A stretch of 64,000 nucleotides of DNA from Symbiodinium natans (lineage: Eukaryota; Sar; Dinophyceae; Suessiales; Symbiodiniaceae), in contig CAJNDS010000335.1 of NCBI GenBank assembly GCA_905221605.1, positions 768,910 through 832,909 on the forward strand. The letters are read 5' to 3'. This document shows positions 53,333-64,000 of the stretch, in pieces. Position 1 is the first letter of the stretch; every line of letters begins with the position of its first letter. A program made the position numbers and the translations under genes. The notes below the pieces were generated by a model. It was not told where the DNA came from, made no database searches, and was given only the letters and a program-made list of their open reading frames with translations.

Positions 53333-56300
53333 TCGGCTTCCCCATCCCAACAACTCCAAGAGCACCTCCTCGAAGGCCTAAACCCTAAACCCTCAACCCT
53401 CAACCCTAAACCCGAAGCCCTCAACTCTCAACCCTCAACCCTCAACCCTAAAGCCTAAACCCTAAACCCTCAACCCTCAACCCTAAACCCTAAACCCTAA
53501 ACCTCATACCGGCACCTTGCTGGCAGCCTTCTTGCCTTTCACGGCCGCCTCGGACCCAGAGACTCCACTTCCACTTAGGGTTTGGGGTTGAGGGTTTAGG
53601 GTTTAGGGCTAGGGTTTAGGGCAGGGTTTAGCGTTAAGGTTTAGGGTAGGGTTAAGGGCTAGGGTTTAGGGTTTAGGGTTTATGCTTTAGGGTTTAGGGT
53701 TTAGGGATTAGCGTTTGGGGTTGACGAAGTGTTTGCATATTTGCAAAATGCAAGACAGGGATCTCCAAGAATTCTTTGGTGCTCGAGGTCAGATCCTGAA
53801 GCTGTTCTCAAAACCCTAAACCCTAAACCCTAAAAACCCGGGCCCCAAGTCCGCAAGTGAGAGTTCGGGATCCCAGCGCCCGCATGACAGCGCAGGGCCG
53901 GGGTTCAGGGTGGGGGGGCAAAGCTGCGGCCAAAACACCTAGACCCCCCAACATAAGGTTTAGGGTTAAATTAGGGTTTGTAGGGTTGAGGGTTTTAACC
54001 GCCTGGACTCCAAACACTGCTTGCAGTTCTGAAGACGTGCATGGTTTCGGGCTTAGCGTCTGGGGATGTTTAGCTTTTAGGTGATTGCTCTGCATGCTTT
54101 TCGGAGCAGGCTGGGGCTCGGAGTCCTACAGTCCGAGTTCGTTGGTTGGGGGGGCTTCACGCTAAGCCCTAAACCCTGAACCCTAAACCCCCACAAACCC
54201 CCAACACCCGAGCGCTGGCCTGTGCCTGCGTAACTTTCTCCTTCAGAGCCGCGTCGCTGCTTCCTAAGGCCTGGAAGTTTGATAGGGTTTAGGGCTTCGG
54301 GTTTAATTAGGGTTGAGGGTTGAGGGTTGGGGATTGGGGGTTTAGGGGTTCGGGTTTAGAGTATAGGGTTTAGGGTTTAGGGTTTAGGGTTTAGGGTTTA
54401 GGGTTTAGGGTTTAGGGTTTAGGGTTTAGGGTTTAGGGTTTAGGGTTTAGGGTTTGGGGGGGTTATGGATTTCAGGTGTTGAGGTTTCGGCCTTTGGGTT
54501 TGGGAGCGCGAGGTGTCTCAGGTCAGCTTCTGTGTGCCGGTGAGACAGGTTCGTGACTTGGCACATGGGGGTTAAGAGGATGGGGTTCACTCTAAACCCT
54601 GAACCCTAAACTCTAATCCATAAACCCTAAACCCTAGTACAGTTTAGGGCTTTCAAGCACTGAACCCGCAACCGCTGTGCCAAAACCAAAAAACCCAATA
54701 CCCTAAGACCCAAGCCCCAAGACCCTAAACCCTGAAAGCCCCAAACCTCCAAACCCCACACAGAAGGGTATGTGGGAATAATCAGAAGTACACTGGGTAT
54801 GCTCAACATTTTGGAGTGGGGGGGGGTTTTAATGCGCGGGGTGTGGAGACACTGCCCAGAAGCCGATTAGCCCAGGCCCCAGACCCCAAGCCCTGAACCC
54901 CAAACCATGAAAATAGCCGTTTCACTTGCGTCAACCCTTGGCCCCAAAACCTAGTCCTAAACCCTAAACCTAAACCCTAAACCCTAAACCCTAAACCCGA
55001 AACCCTAAACCCTAAACTCCTTTTCAGTTCTTCAGCTTCCGTGGCCTGCGCACACTCGTAGTCGGTGGCGGCACGCTTGTTGGCGCCCAGGCCCGTGATG
55101 ATGTCACCGCGGATCTGCCAAAGGCACTCAGCCAACTTCAGAGATTTTAGGGCTTTCAGGCTTTGAGGCTTTAAGGGTTTTGGGTTTGTGTTTAGAGTTT
55201 TTCAGGGTTTTAGGGTTTGAGGGCTTTAGTGCTTGGAGGTTTACGAGTTTCGGGGGTGTAGGGTTTATCCTGCGGACGATCCATGCGAGAGGCAAGCAAA
55301 GATGTCGAACGGAGACTTAGGACAAACGAATTATGAATTCGCACGTCGTTTTTCGTACGTATCGGTTCCATCCTTCAGTGGGATGGACAATCGGGACATC
55401 ACATGGAATTTGCCTGTTCGACAGGAGCCGAGGGGCTTTTCATAGCAGGGGTTTAAGGTTTTGGGTTTACGGATACAAACATCGAAACCTGAACACCAGA
55501 TCCTAAACCGCAAACAGCCTCGTACATCTCTCGGAGGATATCCTGCACTTCTTGCCACGGGATCGTCGGGTCAGGATTTGGGTGTCGGACATGTGAGGGT
55601 TGCTTTCGCTTTGGCATGTAGCACTGCAGACTTCAAGAGATGAGAATGAGTGCCTCAATTCGAAGACTTTTTGCCCAAAACCTGCAAAACTCTAAAGCCC
55701 AAAGTGGGGGTTTCCGACGTCTGGGATGCCCTTTCTGGGGGGTCTAAGGGGATTCTATTCTATTTGGGGTGTCAAAGGGGCAGCCCAGTTTGGAAATACC
55801 CAAGTAACAGGGCCCAAGAATACTACCTCGTTTTAACCAAGGGAAGATCCCATAAGTGGAACTCAAGTTAGGGGAAGGTACTAAACCCTCAACAAGCCCT
55901 CTAATGGTTTCTAAGCGCCCCGAACTCCCCACTGAAGGATTGAGTTAAGAGCTTCGGGCTTAACAGGGATTTGGACTTGTAAGGGGTAAGTACACCAAAC
56001 CCACTCCAAACCCTATAAACCCTATAAACCCTAAACCCTCGAAACCCTCTAAGCCCTCCTCCAACCCCTCTAAACCCTAAACCCGAAAACCTACTTACTT
56101 GTATTCCCTTAAGAGTCCTTTAAAGAGAGGTCCCATGGCCCACCTTAAGGGTCCAAGGTAATCTCCCTTCAGTTTAGGGTCAAAAACCCTGACCCCTAAA
56201 TCCTAAACCCTAAACCCGAAACCAAAAACCCTAAACCCCCAAGACCCGGTCTTGGGGGACTCCTTCTGCTCCTGCGAGATCTTGGGTCCGATCTCGGAGA

Positions 56301-58590
56301 CGAACGCGGAAGGGTCCTGCCCGGAGGCCCCAGACTCAGGGTTTAGGGTTTAGGGTTTAGGGTTCAGGGTTCAGGGTTCAGGGTTCAGGGTTCAGGGTTT
56401 AGGGTTTAGGGTTTAGGGTTTAGGGGTTTAGGGTTTAGGGTTTAGGGTTTACAGTTTAGACCCTGGAACCTGATTCAAGATTATTCCACAGCGTATTCCT
56501 TGGATTGCGGACCTTGGAATCTCTGCGTGCTTGCGGCCACTCGGCGCTCCAGCTTCCGGGTGTGTTACTGCTTCTTAGTATCACATGTGGCAACCCTAAC
56601 CCTAAACGCTAAACCTTCAAGGTTTAGGGTTTAGGTTTAAGGGATTAGGATTTAGGATTTACTATTTAGGGGTCATGAAGATCTTCATACTGCTTTGGGG
56701 CTTAATTCTCCGTGTCGCACGCCCCGCTCCTTCACAACTTTGTCGGACTCGTCTCCGAGCACCTGACCAGGTTTTAGGGTTTAGGGTTTAGGGTTCAGGG
56801 TTTAGGGTTTAGAGTTTAGGGTTTAGGGTTTAGGGTTTAGGGTTAAGGTTTAGGGTTTAGGGTTTAGGGTTTAGGGTTTAGGGTTTAGGGTTTAGGGTTT
56901 AGGGTTTAGGGCTTAGGGTTGAGGGTTGAGGGTTGAGGGTTTAGGGTTTAAGGTTTAGGGTTTAGGGTTTAAGGTTTAGGGTTTAGGGTTTAGGGTTTAG
57001 GGTTGTTCCCCCTTGTTCCAACAGTCCTTCATACCCCCTACACTAGCAGTCCTCAAAGGGGATTATAGCAGGGGGGTACAATAATCCCTACTAAGGACTG
57101 TTGGTATACGGGGGAACATCCCAAGTTCAGGGTTTCAAGGAGTGCCAATCCTACCACCCTAGCTGCTCCCGCAAGCAAGGCCCAATGTTCCTTCGATGCT
57201 TTGTCGAATTTTGTAGGGGAAGGACCAAACCCGCAAAAAGCTCTGAACCCTAAACCCCCAAAAAAGAGATAGTTCACATGGGAGTAGCAGGGGATGCCAT
57301 AGCTGACGCCTTTCAAGCAAAGGTAGGGCTGCAACAAACCTCAATTGAGCAACCCTTCTTTAGGGCTTGGGGTTTCGGCAGCCTTCCATGGTTTCCAGCC
57401 AACCCATCCATACTAGCTCTGATGGGAGGCAATGGTCTGCACGACCACGCCTATACCCTATAAAACCTTAGAGTGGAACCCGAAAGAGAAAAAACCTTTC
57501 CTTGAACTCTTGAACCCTCCTAAACTCTAAATCTGCCACCCAGTTTAGGGTTTAGGGGTTTGGGGTTTTGGGGTTTACAGTTTAGGGCCAAACCTGAAGT
57601 CGCAGTTGCGACTGCGAGTTCTGCTAAGTCGGGCCTTGGCATAGGCCTCCATGCACGCGTTGATGAACCTGCTCTCTTTGGGTTTAGGGTTCTACGGCTC
57701 CTGAGCCACCCCAAAACCCCAAAGCCCTGGTCCCAAAAACCCCTGCAAGCTCGCAATCGCAAAAAGACTTCAAGCCTAAACCATGAACCTCTATACCCCG
57801 CTAACCCCTTAAGCCCCAAAAAGCTTGAAACTTGAAAACCTTAAAAGCCTGAGGGCCCTGAAAGGTCAAAATGCAAAGCTTGCAAACCTGAAGGCCCCCC
57901 AAACAAGCATTGACAAACCTCAAAACCATGAGAGAAAGGCCTTGTAACAACCCCCCCCCTAAAAACGAATTTACAAAACCTTAAAACCATGAGAGGAAGC
58001 TTCAAACGACGAGAAGTCTCCAACTTCCCTGCCCATCTTTAAGAGGTTCATGTCATGGGTGGAGCTTGTGCAAAAATCAGAGCCCAAACCCTACACCCCA
58101 AACCCTAAACCCAAACCCCACACCCTAAACCCGAAATGCTAAACCCTAACCTTGCCAAGGTTGGTTCTCGGTGCAGAAACATAGACCCCCAAAGCTTCAG
58201 CCCCCTTGAAGCCTCTGCTTAAGCAGCGGACCGTAAAGCCCGATCCCCGCTAAAGCCCTGAAAAACCCTCAAAGACAGCAAACTCTGAACGCTTAAACCC
58301 TGCGCCCTGAACCCCTAAACCCTCGGCTCTGAAGAACCCAAAGCCTTGAATTAGTCCAAACCCTAAACCTTAAACCCTAAAAACCCTGAACCCTTAAGAA
58401 GGCTATATAGGGGAATAAGATTAAGGGTGCCTTGTAGGAGTCTCTCCTTATACCCCTGAACTCGAAACTAAGACCTAAACACGCTAAACCCTCAAGAACG
58501 GTCAACCTCCAAGTGCGGGCAAAGCGGCTGAACCCCATCGAAGAATTTGCCATCCTTCAGTGCCTTGGGCAGGTTTGCGAAGGGTTTAGG
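53333..58590 (-). CDS. Series of charged exon-like segments, unrecognised gene upstream of CobW
   Basis: Minus-strand islands with AG acceptors: about 58572-58510 (ALKDGKFFDGVQPLCPHLE), about 57672-57612 (FINACMEAYAKARLSRTR), about 56763-56700 (VLGDESDKVVKERGVRHGEL), about 56560-56475 (LERRVAASTQRFQGPQSKEY), about 56318-56245 (DPSAFVSEIGPKISQEQKE), about 55619-55515 (MPKRKQPSHVRHPNPDPTIP, then WQEVQDILREMYEAVCG), about 55142-55020 (KLAECLWQIRGDIITGLG and DYECAQATEAEELK), about 54280-54220 (ALGSSDAALKEKVTQAQ), about 53800-53735 (DLTSSTKEFLEIPVLHFANM) and about 53390-53333 (AFEEVLLELLGWGSRD). Several are helical and charged. Met at 55619 could be an initiator, in which case the segments further right belong to another gene. 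No family recognised. Confidence 0.5.
53516..53571 (-). CDS. Possible N-terminal CobW exon (Lys/Ala-rich)
   Basis: Reads SGSEAAVKGKKAASK up to AAG, followed by GTGCCGG. Splicing to 52712 would give ASK-VPVTVLTGFLG, a natural CobW start. The 9-base string ACCGGCACC is present at both the donor (53508-53516) and the acceptor (52705-52713), as expected after insertion of an intron-making element. Against this, another exon-like stretch (53390-53333) lies inside the proposed intron, so the segment may belong to the upstream gene. Confidence 0.45.
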
Positions 58591-58722
58591 GTTTAGGGTT
58601 TAGGGTTTAGGGTTTAGGGTTTAGGGTTTAGGGTTTAGGGTTTAGGGTTTAGGGTTTAGGGTTTAGGGTTTAGGTTTTAGGGTTTAGGGTTTAGGGTTTA
58701 GGGTTTAGGGTTTAGGGTTTAG
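56340..58722. repeat. TTTAGGG arrays in the region upstream of CobW
   Basis: Runs at 56340-56455 (with a TTCAGGG block), 56773-57003 (with a TTGAGGG block) and 58582-58722. Short charged exon-like islands lie between them. Confidence 0.85.
57000..57124. mobile_element. Third member of the TTGGGATGTTCCCCC element family
   Basis: The right end has GGACTGTTGGTATACGGGGG then AACATCCCAA. The left end is diverged (TTGTTCCCCCTTGTTCCAAC) and merges with a TTTAGGG array. The internal ACTAAGGACTGTT is shared with the 46126 element. It lies between exon-like segments of the gene upstream of CobW. Confidence 0.65.
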
Positions 58723-61052
58723 GATGGTTTAGGGTTCAGGAACGTTCTAGGATTTGGGGCTTCAAACTGCGGCGAACCCACAGCCTTGCGGTGGGCTGGT
58801 GCTCGGGAATGCACACCTAAACCCTAAACCCTAAACCCTAAACCCTAAACCCTAAACCCTATATCGTTACATAGATGCGTAATGTTCGCATCCGGTGGAC
58901 ACCTCCCACCCTCATCATATGTCAATAAAAGGAATGAGGTCTGAGTCGATGTACTGGATGGGATGCCAAGACCTGTGCATAGATGAGGGTTTAGGGTTTA
59001 GGGTTCCGGGGTTTGGGGTTTAAGGTTTCGGGGTTTAGGGTAAACATGGCAACTATCCACATGCTTCAACTCTTCGCATGGACATGCAGAGTGCTTGCTG
59101 AGTAACCCCGAAGCAGTAACTCAACACTTTTCTAAGGCCTTGAACTTTCCTTTAAGGCTTCGGCTTCTAGGGTCTACGGTTTACTCTAGGGTTTAGGGTT
59201 TAGGGTTTAGGGTTAGGGTTTAGGGTTTAGGGTTTAGGGTCTAGGGTTTTGGGTTTTGGGTTTGGGGTTTAGGGTTAGGGTTCAGGGTTTTGGGTTAGGG
59301 TTTAATTAATTGCAGTTGAGTGTAGGGGAATGAAAGGATGCCATTTACAGGGCTTGGAGCCCGTGCCCAAAGAAAGAACAAAAGCGGAACCCAGGGAAAA
59401 GCCTTGAAAGCAAGAGGCCAAACCCTAAAAATCAAAAAAACACTAAAGACCCTAAAGACCCTAGAAACCCTTTAATAATGCTAAAAGCCCTAGAAGCCCA
59501 AAAACACCAAACCCCAAAAAATCAAAAAAACATACAAAAAGCTCTAGAACCCCAAACCCTAAACCCTAGATCCTATACCCGAAACCTAAACCCTAAACCC
59601 TGAACCCTCAACCCTAAACCCTAGTCGCCAAACCCTAAGCCCTAAACCCTGAAACCATATGGGCTGCGAATCGACCTGGGAGCCACACGGCCTGTGCAGA
59701 GGCAAATCCTGGCAGAAAAATCAAGGCGATGTGGTTTTCGTCTAGGGGCCTTAACTAATCATTAGAACAGGGTTTAGGGTTTAGGGTTTTAGGGGTTTTG
59801 GGGGGTTTTGGGGGTTAGTACAATATACGTGTACCATAAGGGAAAACACTAGTAGTATTGTTCCGACCCCCTCTTTTCGGCTGCAACCGCCCACCTTCCG
59901 CCCAGCCTTCCGCCATGGAGCAGACAAGTTCTTCAACGCCGCAACCCGCAACTCCAAACGTGATGTCTTCGGACAACGACTTGTGAACAGAAAACTCTGA
60001 AAGACCCAGCTAGGCGCTGCTAGATGCTTCGGCACGTCGTCCGCTGAGCCGAGATGCAAGTTATGTCACGGATGCAGTTTGGCTCCCAAGCTGGACTGAT
60101 AGTCGCCTTAAAAAAAGCGTTGCACCAATCTCAGACGCCATCTGCATCGTGTGTTCCTCCTGAAGGCGGTAGGCACCAGCGGTACTTCAATCCAGAAAAA
60201 ACCTCCGAAAACCTGCTGCAGCTTGCAGAGCCCGACATGTTCAAAGCTGGATGTGCCTGACATCCCTGGGAGATGGCATGTTGGCATCAAATTCCCGCAG
60301 CAAACTCGCAAAGATATGATTAACCCTATCGTGGAGGCAAAGCACTCGAACGTTGCATGCACAAGTCAAGAAAACGTTCACTAGCTTGAAAGCTCTTCTG
60401 ATCAACATGTCTTTGTCTGCAACTGGCGCCCGCACATTGTTTGCAGCAGCTTCTCAAAGTTGAATTGCTAATACAGCTTTAACAAAGGATGCCAAGCAGT
60501 CGAATACACGACGCAATGATTTGCTTTGGAAAATGGAAAACACCGGACCCACAAAACCCGAAACCATCATAAACCACACATACGAGAAGGTTTATGACAC
60601 GTGCTGAAAATCGTTTTCCAGGCCGTGCTTTGTGAGCTCGTCGTACTATTTGGCAATGAAAATCTATTCAAGTTCTAGTTATGTTTGTCTTGAACATTTA
60701 AGATTTAAAATTTTTGAATCAAGATTTGGGGATCACAGTGTTGAGGTAGGGGCTTCAGACTCATGGGCTTTTGGACGTTTACAGCATTACTGAAATCAAA
60801 ATCGTGCCAAAAACTTCATAACATTTTCGACGTCGTAGCATTTGAGATATATAGAAGTAGGTCAGAAGGTGGAGGACTGATAAATGGGAGAAACAATTCA
60901 TAAGACTTTGGATTCATGTGACATGGGGTTCGAATTTTATCCACATAAGATTCAAGGCTATAGAATAAAGATTCAACGTGTCTCTGTCCGTACGGGGGAA
61001 ACCTTTCGTGCCGGCAGGAGTCCACCCAAGCCCAAAAGTCGCATAAGCGGCA

Positions 61053-61508
61053 ATGCTTCTCCTAGAGATGCGTCCAGAAGTCCCTGGCTGCTATTGTGAC
61101 CCAGACTACTGGCTGGCAGGATTACTGCTAGGCTATAACGTCCATATAAATGCACCTCCGAGCAGAGCGGCGGCCTTACCGGTGCTGGTGGGTTCCCCGG
61201 GCTGCCACAACCATAACGAAAGCATGGAAGATACCCGCAGAGGTCCCCTCCTGGAGATACAGCTAAATGTGCCTCCAGCCGCAGCTGTTGCTTTTCTTGC
61301 GGGTCGAGCGAACCTTCATCCCCCCTGCCCAGGTACACGTCTGCGCAATCAGAATGACTCACGAGAACAGCCAATCCATGGACAAGTGACACCGAGCATG
61401 CTCAATGCCTGGGCTCATGCTGGTGGTACTTTCACAAAATTAATGCCTTCGTCCGCGTGCCAATCGTCACGCCTTGGTGCCTTGGGGATAGAACATACCG
61501 CAGCTTGA
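61053..61508 (+). CDS. Hypothetical ORF, 151 codons
   Basis: One of the longest ORFs in the heptamer-free island. It begins MLLLEMRPEVPGCYCDPDY, ends GALGIEHTAA, and includes a hydrophobic stretch (DYWLAGLLLGYNVHI). The minus strand is also open over 61392-60973 (139 codons), so at most one is likely real. No family recognised. An alternative is a degenerate retroelement or chance in a less repetitive segment. Confidence 0.25.
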   Translation: MLLLEMRPEVPGCYCDPDYWLAGLLLGYNVHINAPPSRAAALPVLVGSPGCHNHNESMEDTRRGPLLEIQLNVPPAAAVAFLAGRANLHPPCPGTRLRNQNDSREQPIHGQVTPSMLNAWAHAGGTFTKLMPSSACQSSRLGALGIEHTAA

Positions 61509-62489
61509 ATCCCGCTGCTTTCCCACTGAATTTCCTTGACGTAACCTGCTGCGGCGATTGCCAGCCATCAGATCGAACGCTTCTCGGCTAATTGGCCTGA
61601 CGTCAAGTCAACTGGCCACATTGCATCCTGTCGGGTTGTCCCTTTCAGTGGGTAAAAGAGAACGTGCCAATTCCCACAAACACCAGAGATGTAGTCAGTC
61701 AAGAGTGACTCTTCAAGTCTGCCACACGCGTTGTTTGTTCCCGACTGGAGACTCCAGGAGTTTCAATGGAGAGCAATAATCCAGAAAATGCCCAGACTAA
61801 GACAGAAATGGCCAGTTACTGGGAATCTCAGAAAGCAAAAAAAGAAGTGACCGGCTTAGGAGGAACCAGCCCAAACCAGGGCAAAAGTCCGCGCAGAAGC
61901 TAGAAAGATACAGTGTTTTCCTCGGACCTCGTAAGCCAAGTGACCGAATTCTTTCACTTTCTGCCTGGAGCCTGCAGTCTCAAGGCAGGGACAGAATGAA
62001 CTCTGGCTAGCGATTTTCACCGTCTGCTGACACGGATACACACCGCGCAGCTCTCACATGCCTGGAGAATAGAACAGGCTGAAACTTTTTGTTTTAAGGC
62101 CAAATTTAATTTGCACACATGCATGCCACCGAACCAAAGTGGGCACGACTTGCTGGTCTAAACGGCTTATATTTTGCAGCGTGTCGTTTGGGTGCTTCTT
62201 TTCTGTGCTCTTGGCGAGGCTTACACCCTCGTGAGCGCATCAGAAACCTTAACCAGTCCACAGGCGCAACGTTAAAAAGAGCCTGCAGGCTTGCAATTTT
62301 GGTGTCGAAGTGCGTTTTTCTCAAACTGATCTTGCTTGTTTGGCCCACTTTCCTTTTTTGGCCACTTTGAGAGGGACCTGTTTTGCTCTTTGCACTTAGT
62401 AAAAAACAGAATGTGTCTTGTGGTGTTTGTTGCCTGGCGTGTCGTTTTGCGTGCTGTGGTTGTTTTCACTTCCAACTCAACTTACAGCT

Positions 62490-62675
62490 GACGCAGTAAA
62501 AAGCCCATTTCAAAAAAACGTCAACGCTCGGAGAGTGAGGAGAAGCCGTAATGGGTCGTCCCATGCCGAATTGTTAGACTCCTGGATTGGCCACCAAGAG
62601 TTGAGGCGCCGTGCAATTCAGCAGAGCGGAGAGGTCAAGGAATTTAGCGAAGAAAAAGATCAGCAATTGTGCTGA
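62490..62675 (+). CDS. Hypothetical charged ORF segment
   Basis: Plus-strand frame with protein-like composition: VRRSRNGSSHAELLDSWIGH then QELRRRAIQQSGEVKEFSEE, ending KDQQLC and stop. It is rich in Arg, Glu and Gln and probably helical. A second segment with similar character follows at 62700-63014. Both are in the heptamer-free island. They may be two exons or a broken ORF of one unit; no known family. Confidence 0.3.
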   Translation, partial: DAVKSPFQKNVNARRVRRSRNGSSHAELLDSWIGHQELRRRAIQQSGEVKEFSEEKDQQLC

Positions 62676-62699
62676 GCGGCTGTTAAGAATCCATAGCCA

Positions 62700-63014
62700 A
62701 TGATGGACTCCTGCAAACCGCCAAGCGCAAGGCCTTGGCGCTGGAAAGTGTTTCCAGCGGGAACATTTCCAAGCTCGCAGGCGCATGCACAGGTTGATCA
62801 TGGGCGTATGGATCAGAAGATACGATGCAGGAAACGTTTCTGGAAGGAAGAGCAGCTAGTTAGCGATCTTCAAAAGTTGATCCAGGTCCGACAGAAATTG
62901 CGGCATGTGGATGAATGTCTCATTGCTGCTCAGGCGTGGTCAGGTGGAGGAGAGCAGTTCTTGGACGGCTTGCTAATCTCTGGGAGACCTCTACAACACC
63001 ACCCGAAGCCCTAA
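62700..63014 (+). CDS. Hypothetical helical ORF
   Basis: 104 codons from Met at 62700. The middle reads QKIRCRKRFWKEEQLVSDLQ and KLIQVRQKLRHVDECLIAAQ, a plausible amphipathic helix or coiled coil. The end runs into a short heptamer-like stretch (63005-63030). It has the same strand and style as the segment just upstream. No function assigned. Confidence 0.3.
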   Translation: MMDSCKPPSARPWRWKVFPAGTFPSSQAHAQVDHGRMDQKIRCRKRFWKEEQLVSDLQKLIQVRQKLRHVDECLIAAQAWSGGGEQFLDGLLISGRPLQHHPKP

Positions 63015-63599
63015 CCCCAAGCCCCAACCCTAGGGAATCGGTCGAGGTCCCGGCTCTCGTCGATCTCCTCCAGTGGCCATCCACCCGCTCTCCTTGGGCA
63101 ACACCCTGTGCTCCTCTTTGGGCCCCTTGTGAGCAGCAGTTTCAGTGAGGGGCGAGCGGTCAACTCGTGCGCAGACCGTCGGAAGTCTGAGGTGTTTGCT
63201 GCCTGCTTCTTTGAAGGGCTTGGGGGGGCAGGGCCCCACGGCAGCCTAGTTCCACAGGGAAAGGGGGGCTATGTTCTTTGAGGAAGGGTGTTGGGCTCTT
63301 TGGGACCATGTAGGGCTCCTGCCTCCAGTGAGGTTTCACCACGACTTCGACGTCAACTCCGCGCAATTTGCGCTCTTGAACTCACTGAAGGTCCTGGAAC
63401 CCCAACCCAAAAAACCCTAAACCCTAAGCCCAAAACCCTCTTAACAAGGCCAGTGCATGGCCCCCCCCCCCCTGCCCGCTCCCCTCCTCTAGACCCTTGG
63501 TTGGGCCCCCCCCCCCCACAAGTTCAGCTTCTTCAGCTTAGACGGGGGCGGACGGGTCGCCTCGTCGTCGCGTCGCCTCCTTTTCCACGCCGGCTCTTG

Positions 63600-64000
63600 G
63601 GGTAACATTTTGGAGGGCTGGAGGGACTGGCTGCAAGGGCTGAGGCAGGAGGGTGGCTGCAGAGGCTGCAGTGGCTGCAAGGACTGTAGGTGGGGCAGGC
63701 CGGCTGCAGGGGGCTGGGCTGTAGGCTGGCCTGGACCTGGGGCTGGCTGCAGGGGCTGCAGAGGACATTTGGGGGTAACATTGGGGTAACGCCGGTTCAG
63801 GGGTAACATTGGGGTAACGGGGCTCTGGGGGTAACATTCGGGCATAACGCAGGGCTCAGGGGTAACATTGGGGTAACGCGTGCTCAGGGGTAACATTAAG
63901 GGTAACGCGGGCTCTGGGGGTAACATTGGGGTAACGGGGGCTCTGGGGGTAACGTTGGGGTAACGCGGGCTCAGGGGGTAACATTGGGGTAACGCCGGCT
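63600..64000. repeat. Tandem GGGGTAACATT repeats and GGCTGCA repeats
   Basis: From 63766 to the edge, units of about 28-30 bp (GGGGTAACATTGGGGTAACG plus CGGGCTC-type spacer). Upstream, 63600-63760 has GGCTGCAGGGGCTGCAGAGG-type repeats. Proline-rich ORFs here are repeat artefacts. Confidence 0.85.

Larger units (their letters stand above)
59860..63000. other. Heptamer-free island of about 3 kb
   Basis: In contrast to the rest of the window, no TTTAGGG/CCCTAAA array occurs here and parts (60500-60900) are AT-rich. Besides the plus-strand ORFs listed separately, 59920-59988 reads MEQTSSSTPQPATPNVMSSD, a plausible N-terminus with no clear continuation. I see no terminal repeats. Confidence 0.6.

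Noticed and set aside
55233-55445. 70-codon plus-strand ORF (MSNGDLGQTNYEFARRFSYV)
   Set aside because: Composition is protein-like, but it lies between two convincing minus-strand exon-like segments and has no partner exons.
57278-57463. 61-codon plus-strand ORF (MGVAGDAIADAFQAKVGLQQ)
   Set aside because: Short, isolated and against the strand of the neighbours, with no family recognised.
63489-63926. 145-codon Pro/Gln-rich ORF
   Set aside because: Translation of GGCTGCAGGG and GGGGTAACATT repeats.
1-64000. tRNA, rRNA, spliced-leader genes and CRISPR arrays
   Set aside because: I looked for conserved strings and repeat-spacer patterns and saw none. The regular repeats are telomere-type heptamers without spacers.

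Overview
The window looks like nuclear DNA of a dinoflagellate, or a close alveolate relative. Four things in the sequence point this way. (1) The telomere-type heptamer TTTAGGG/CCCTAAA and its variants occur everywhere, inside introns as well as between genes. (2) Where a protein family fixes the exon joins, the introns begin with GC, GT or GA and almost always end AG before a G; known dinoflagellate introns have these unusual donors. (3) There is a ubiquitin-like plus RCC1-type repeat protein with the GGDS/VVTWGD style common in dinoflagellates. (4) All recognised genes lie on one strand (minus), as in dinoflagellate unidirectional gene clusters. I found no rRNA, tRNA, CRISPR array or bacterial-type operon. 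All exon edges were placed by hand from reading frame, splice motif and known protein motifs; none comes from a search.

Layout, read 5' to 3' on the minus strand (right to left): (a) 63.0-64.0 kb, tandem repeats with GGGGTAACATT. (b) About 60-63 kb, a heptamer-free island with unrecognised ORFs. (c) 58.6-53.3 kb, short charged exon-like segments of an unrecognised gene. (d) 52.7-30.2 kb, a CobW/COG0523-family G3E GTPase (CBWD/ZNG1-like) in about twenty micro-exons of 17-78 nt. Its Walker A, CICC, ETTG, NKCD and C-terminal domain motifs join in frame. (e) Inside its largest intron (about 46.0-37.8 kb), on the same strand, a ubiquitin-like/RCC1-repeat gene (45.5-40.3 kb). (f) Inside a later intron, an intronless ORF for a 251-residue secreted protein (33.5-32.8 kb). 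(g) About 29-21.6 kb, exon-like segments ending in a FYVE zinc finger split over three exons. (h) About 19.0-21.3 kb, a different repeat island with a 74-base poly-C run. (i) About 15.6 kb to the left edge, an ABC1/UbiB-type (ADCK-like) kinase in many micro-exons, cut off by the window edge. One of its introns holds an RPA-like ORF between 27-bp inverted repeats.

The introns consist largely of heptamer arrays, many locally homogenised to one variant (TTCAGGG, TTTCGGG, TTTGGGG, GGGGGTT, CCCTAGAA). They also hold several families of short inverted-repeat elements. The clearest is a 90-bp element at 46126-46215, flanked by a perfect 8-bp direct repeat and interrupting a CobW exon: a convincing introner (intron-making transposon). 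A relative at 47542-47923 has a heptamer array inside it. I think the most interesting content is this combination of introner-type elements, telomere-like intron filler, micro-exons and nested genes.
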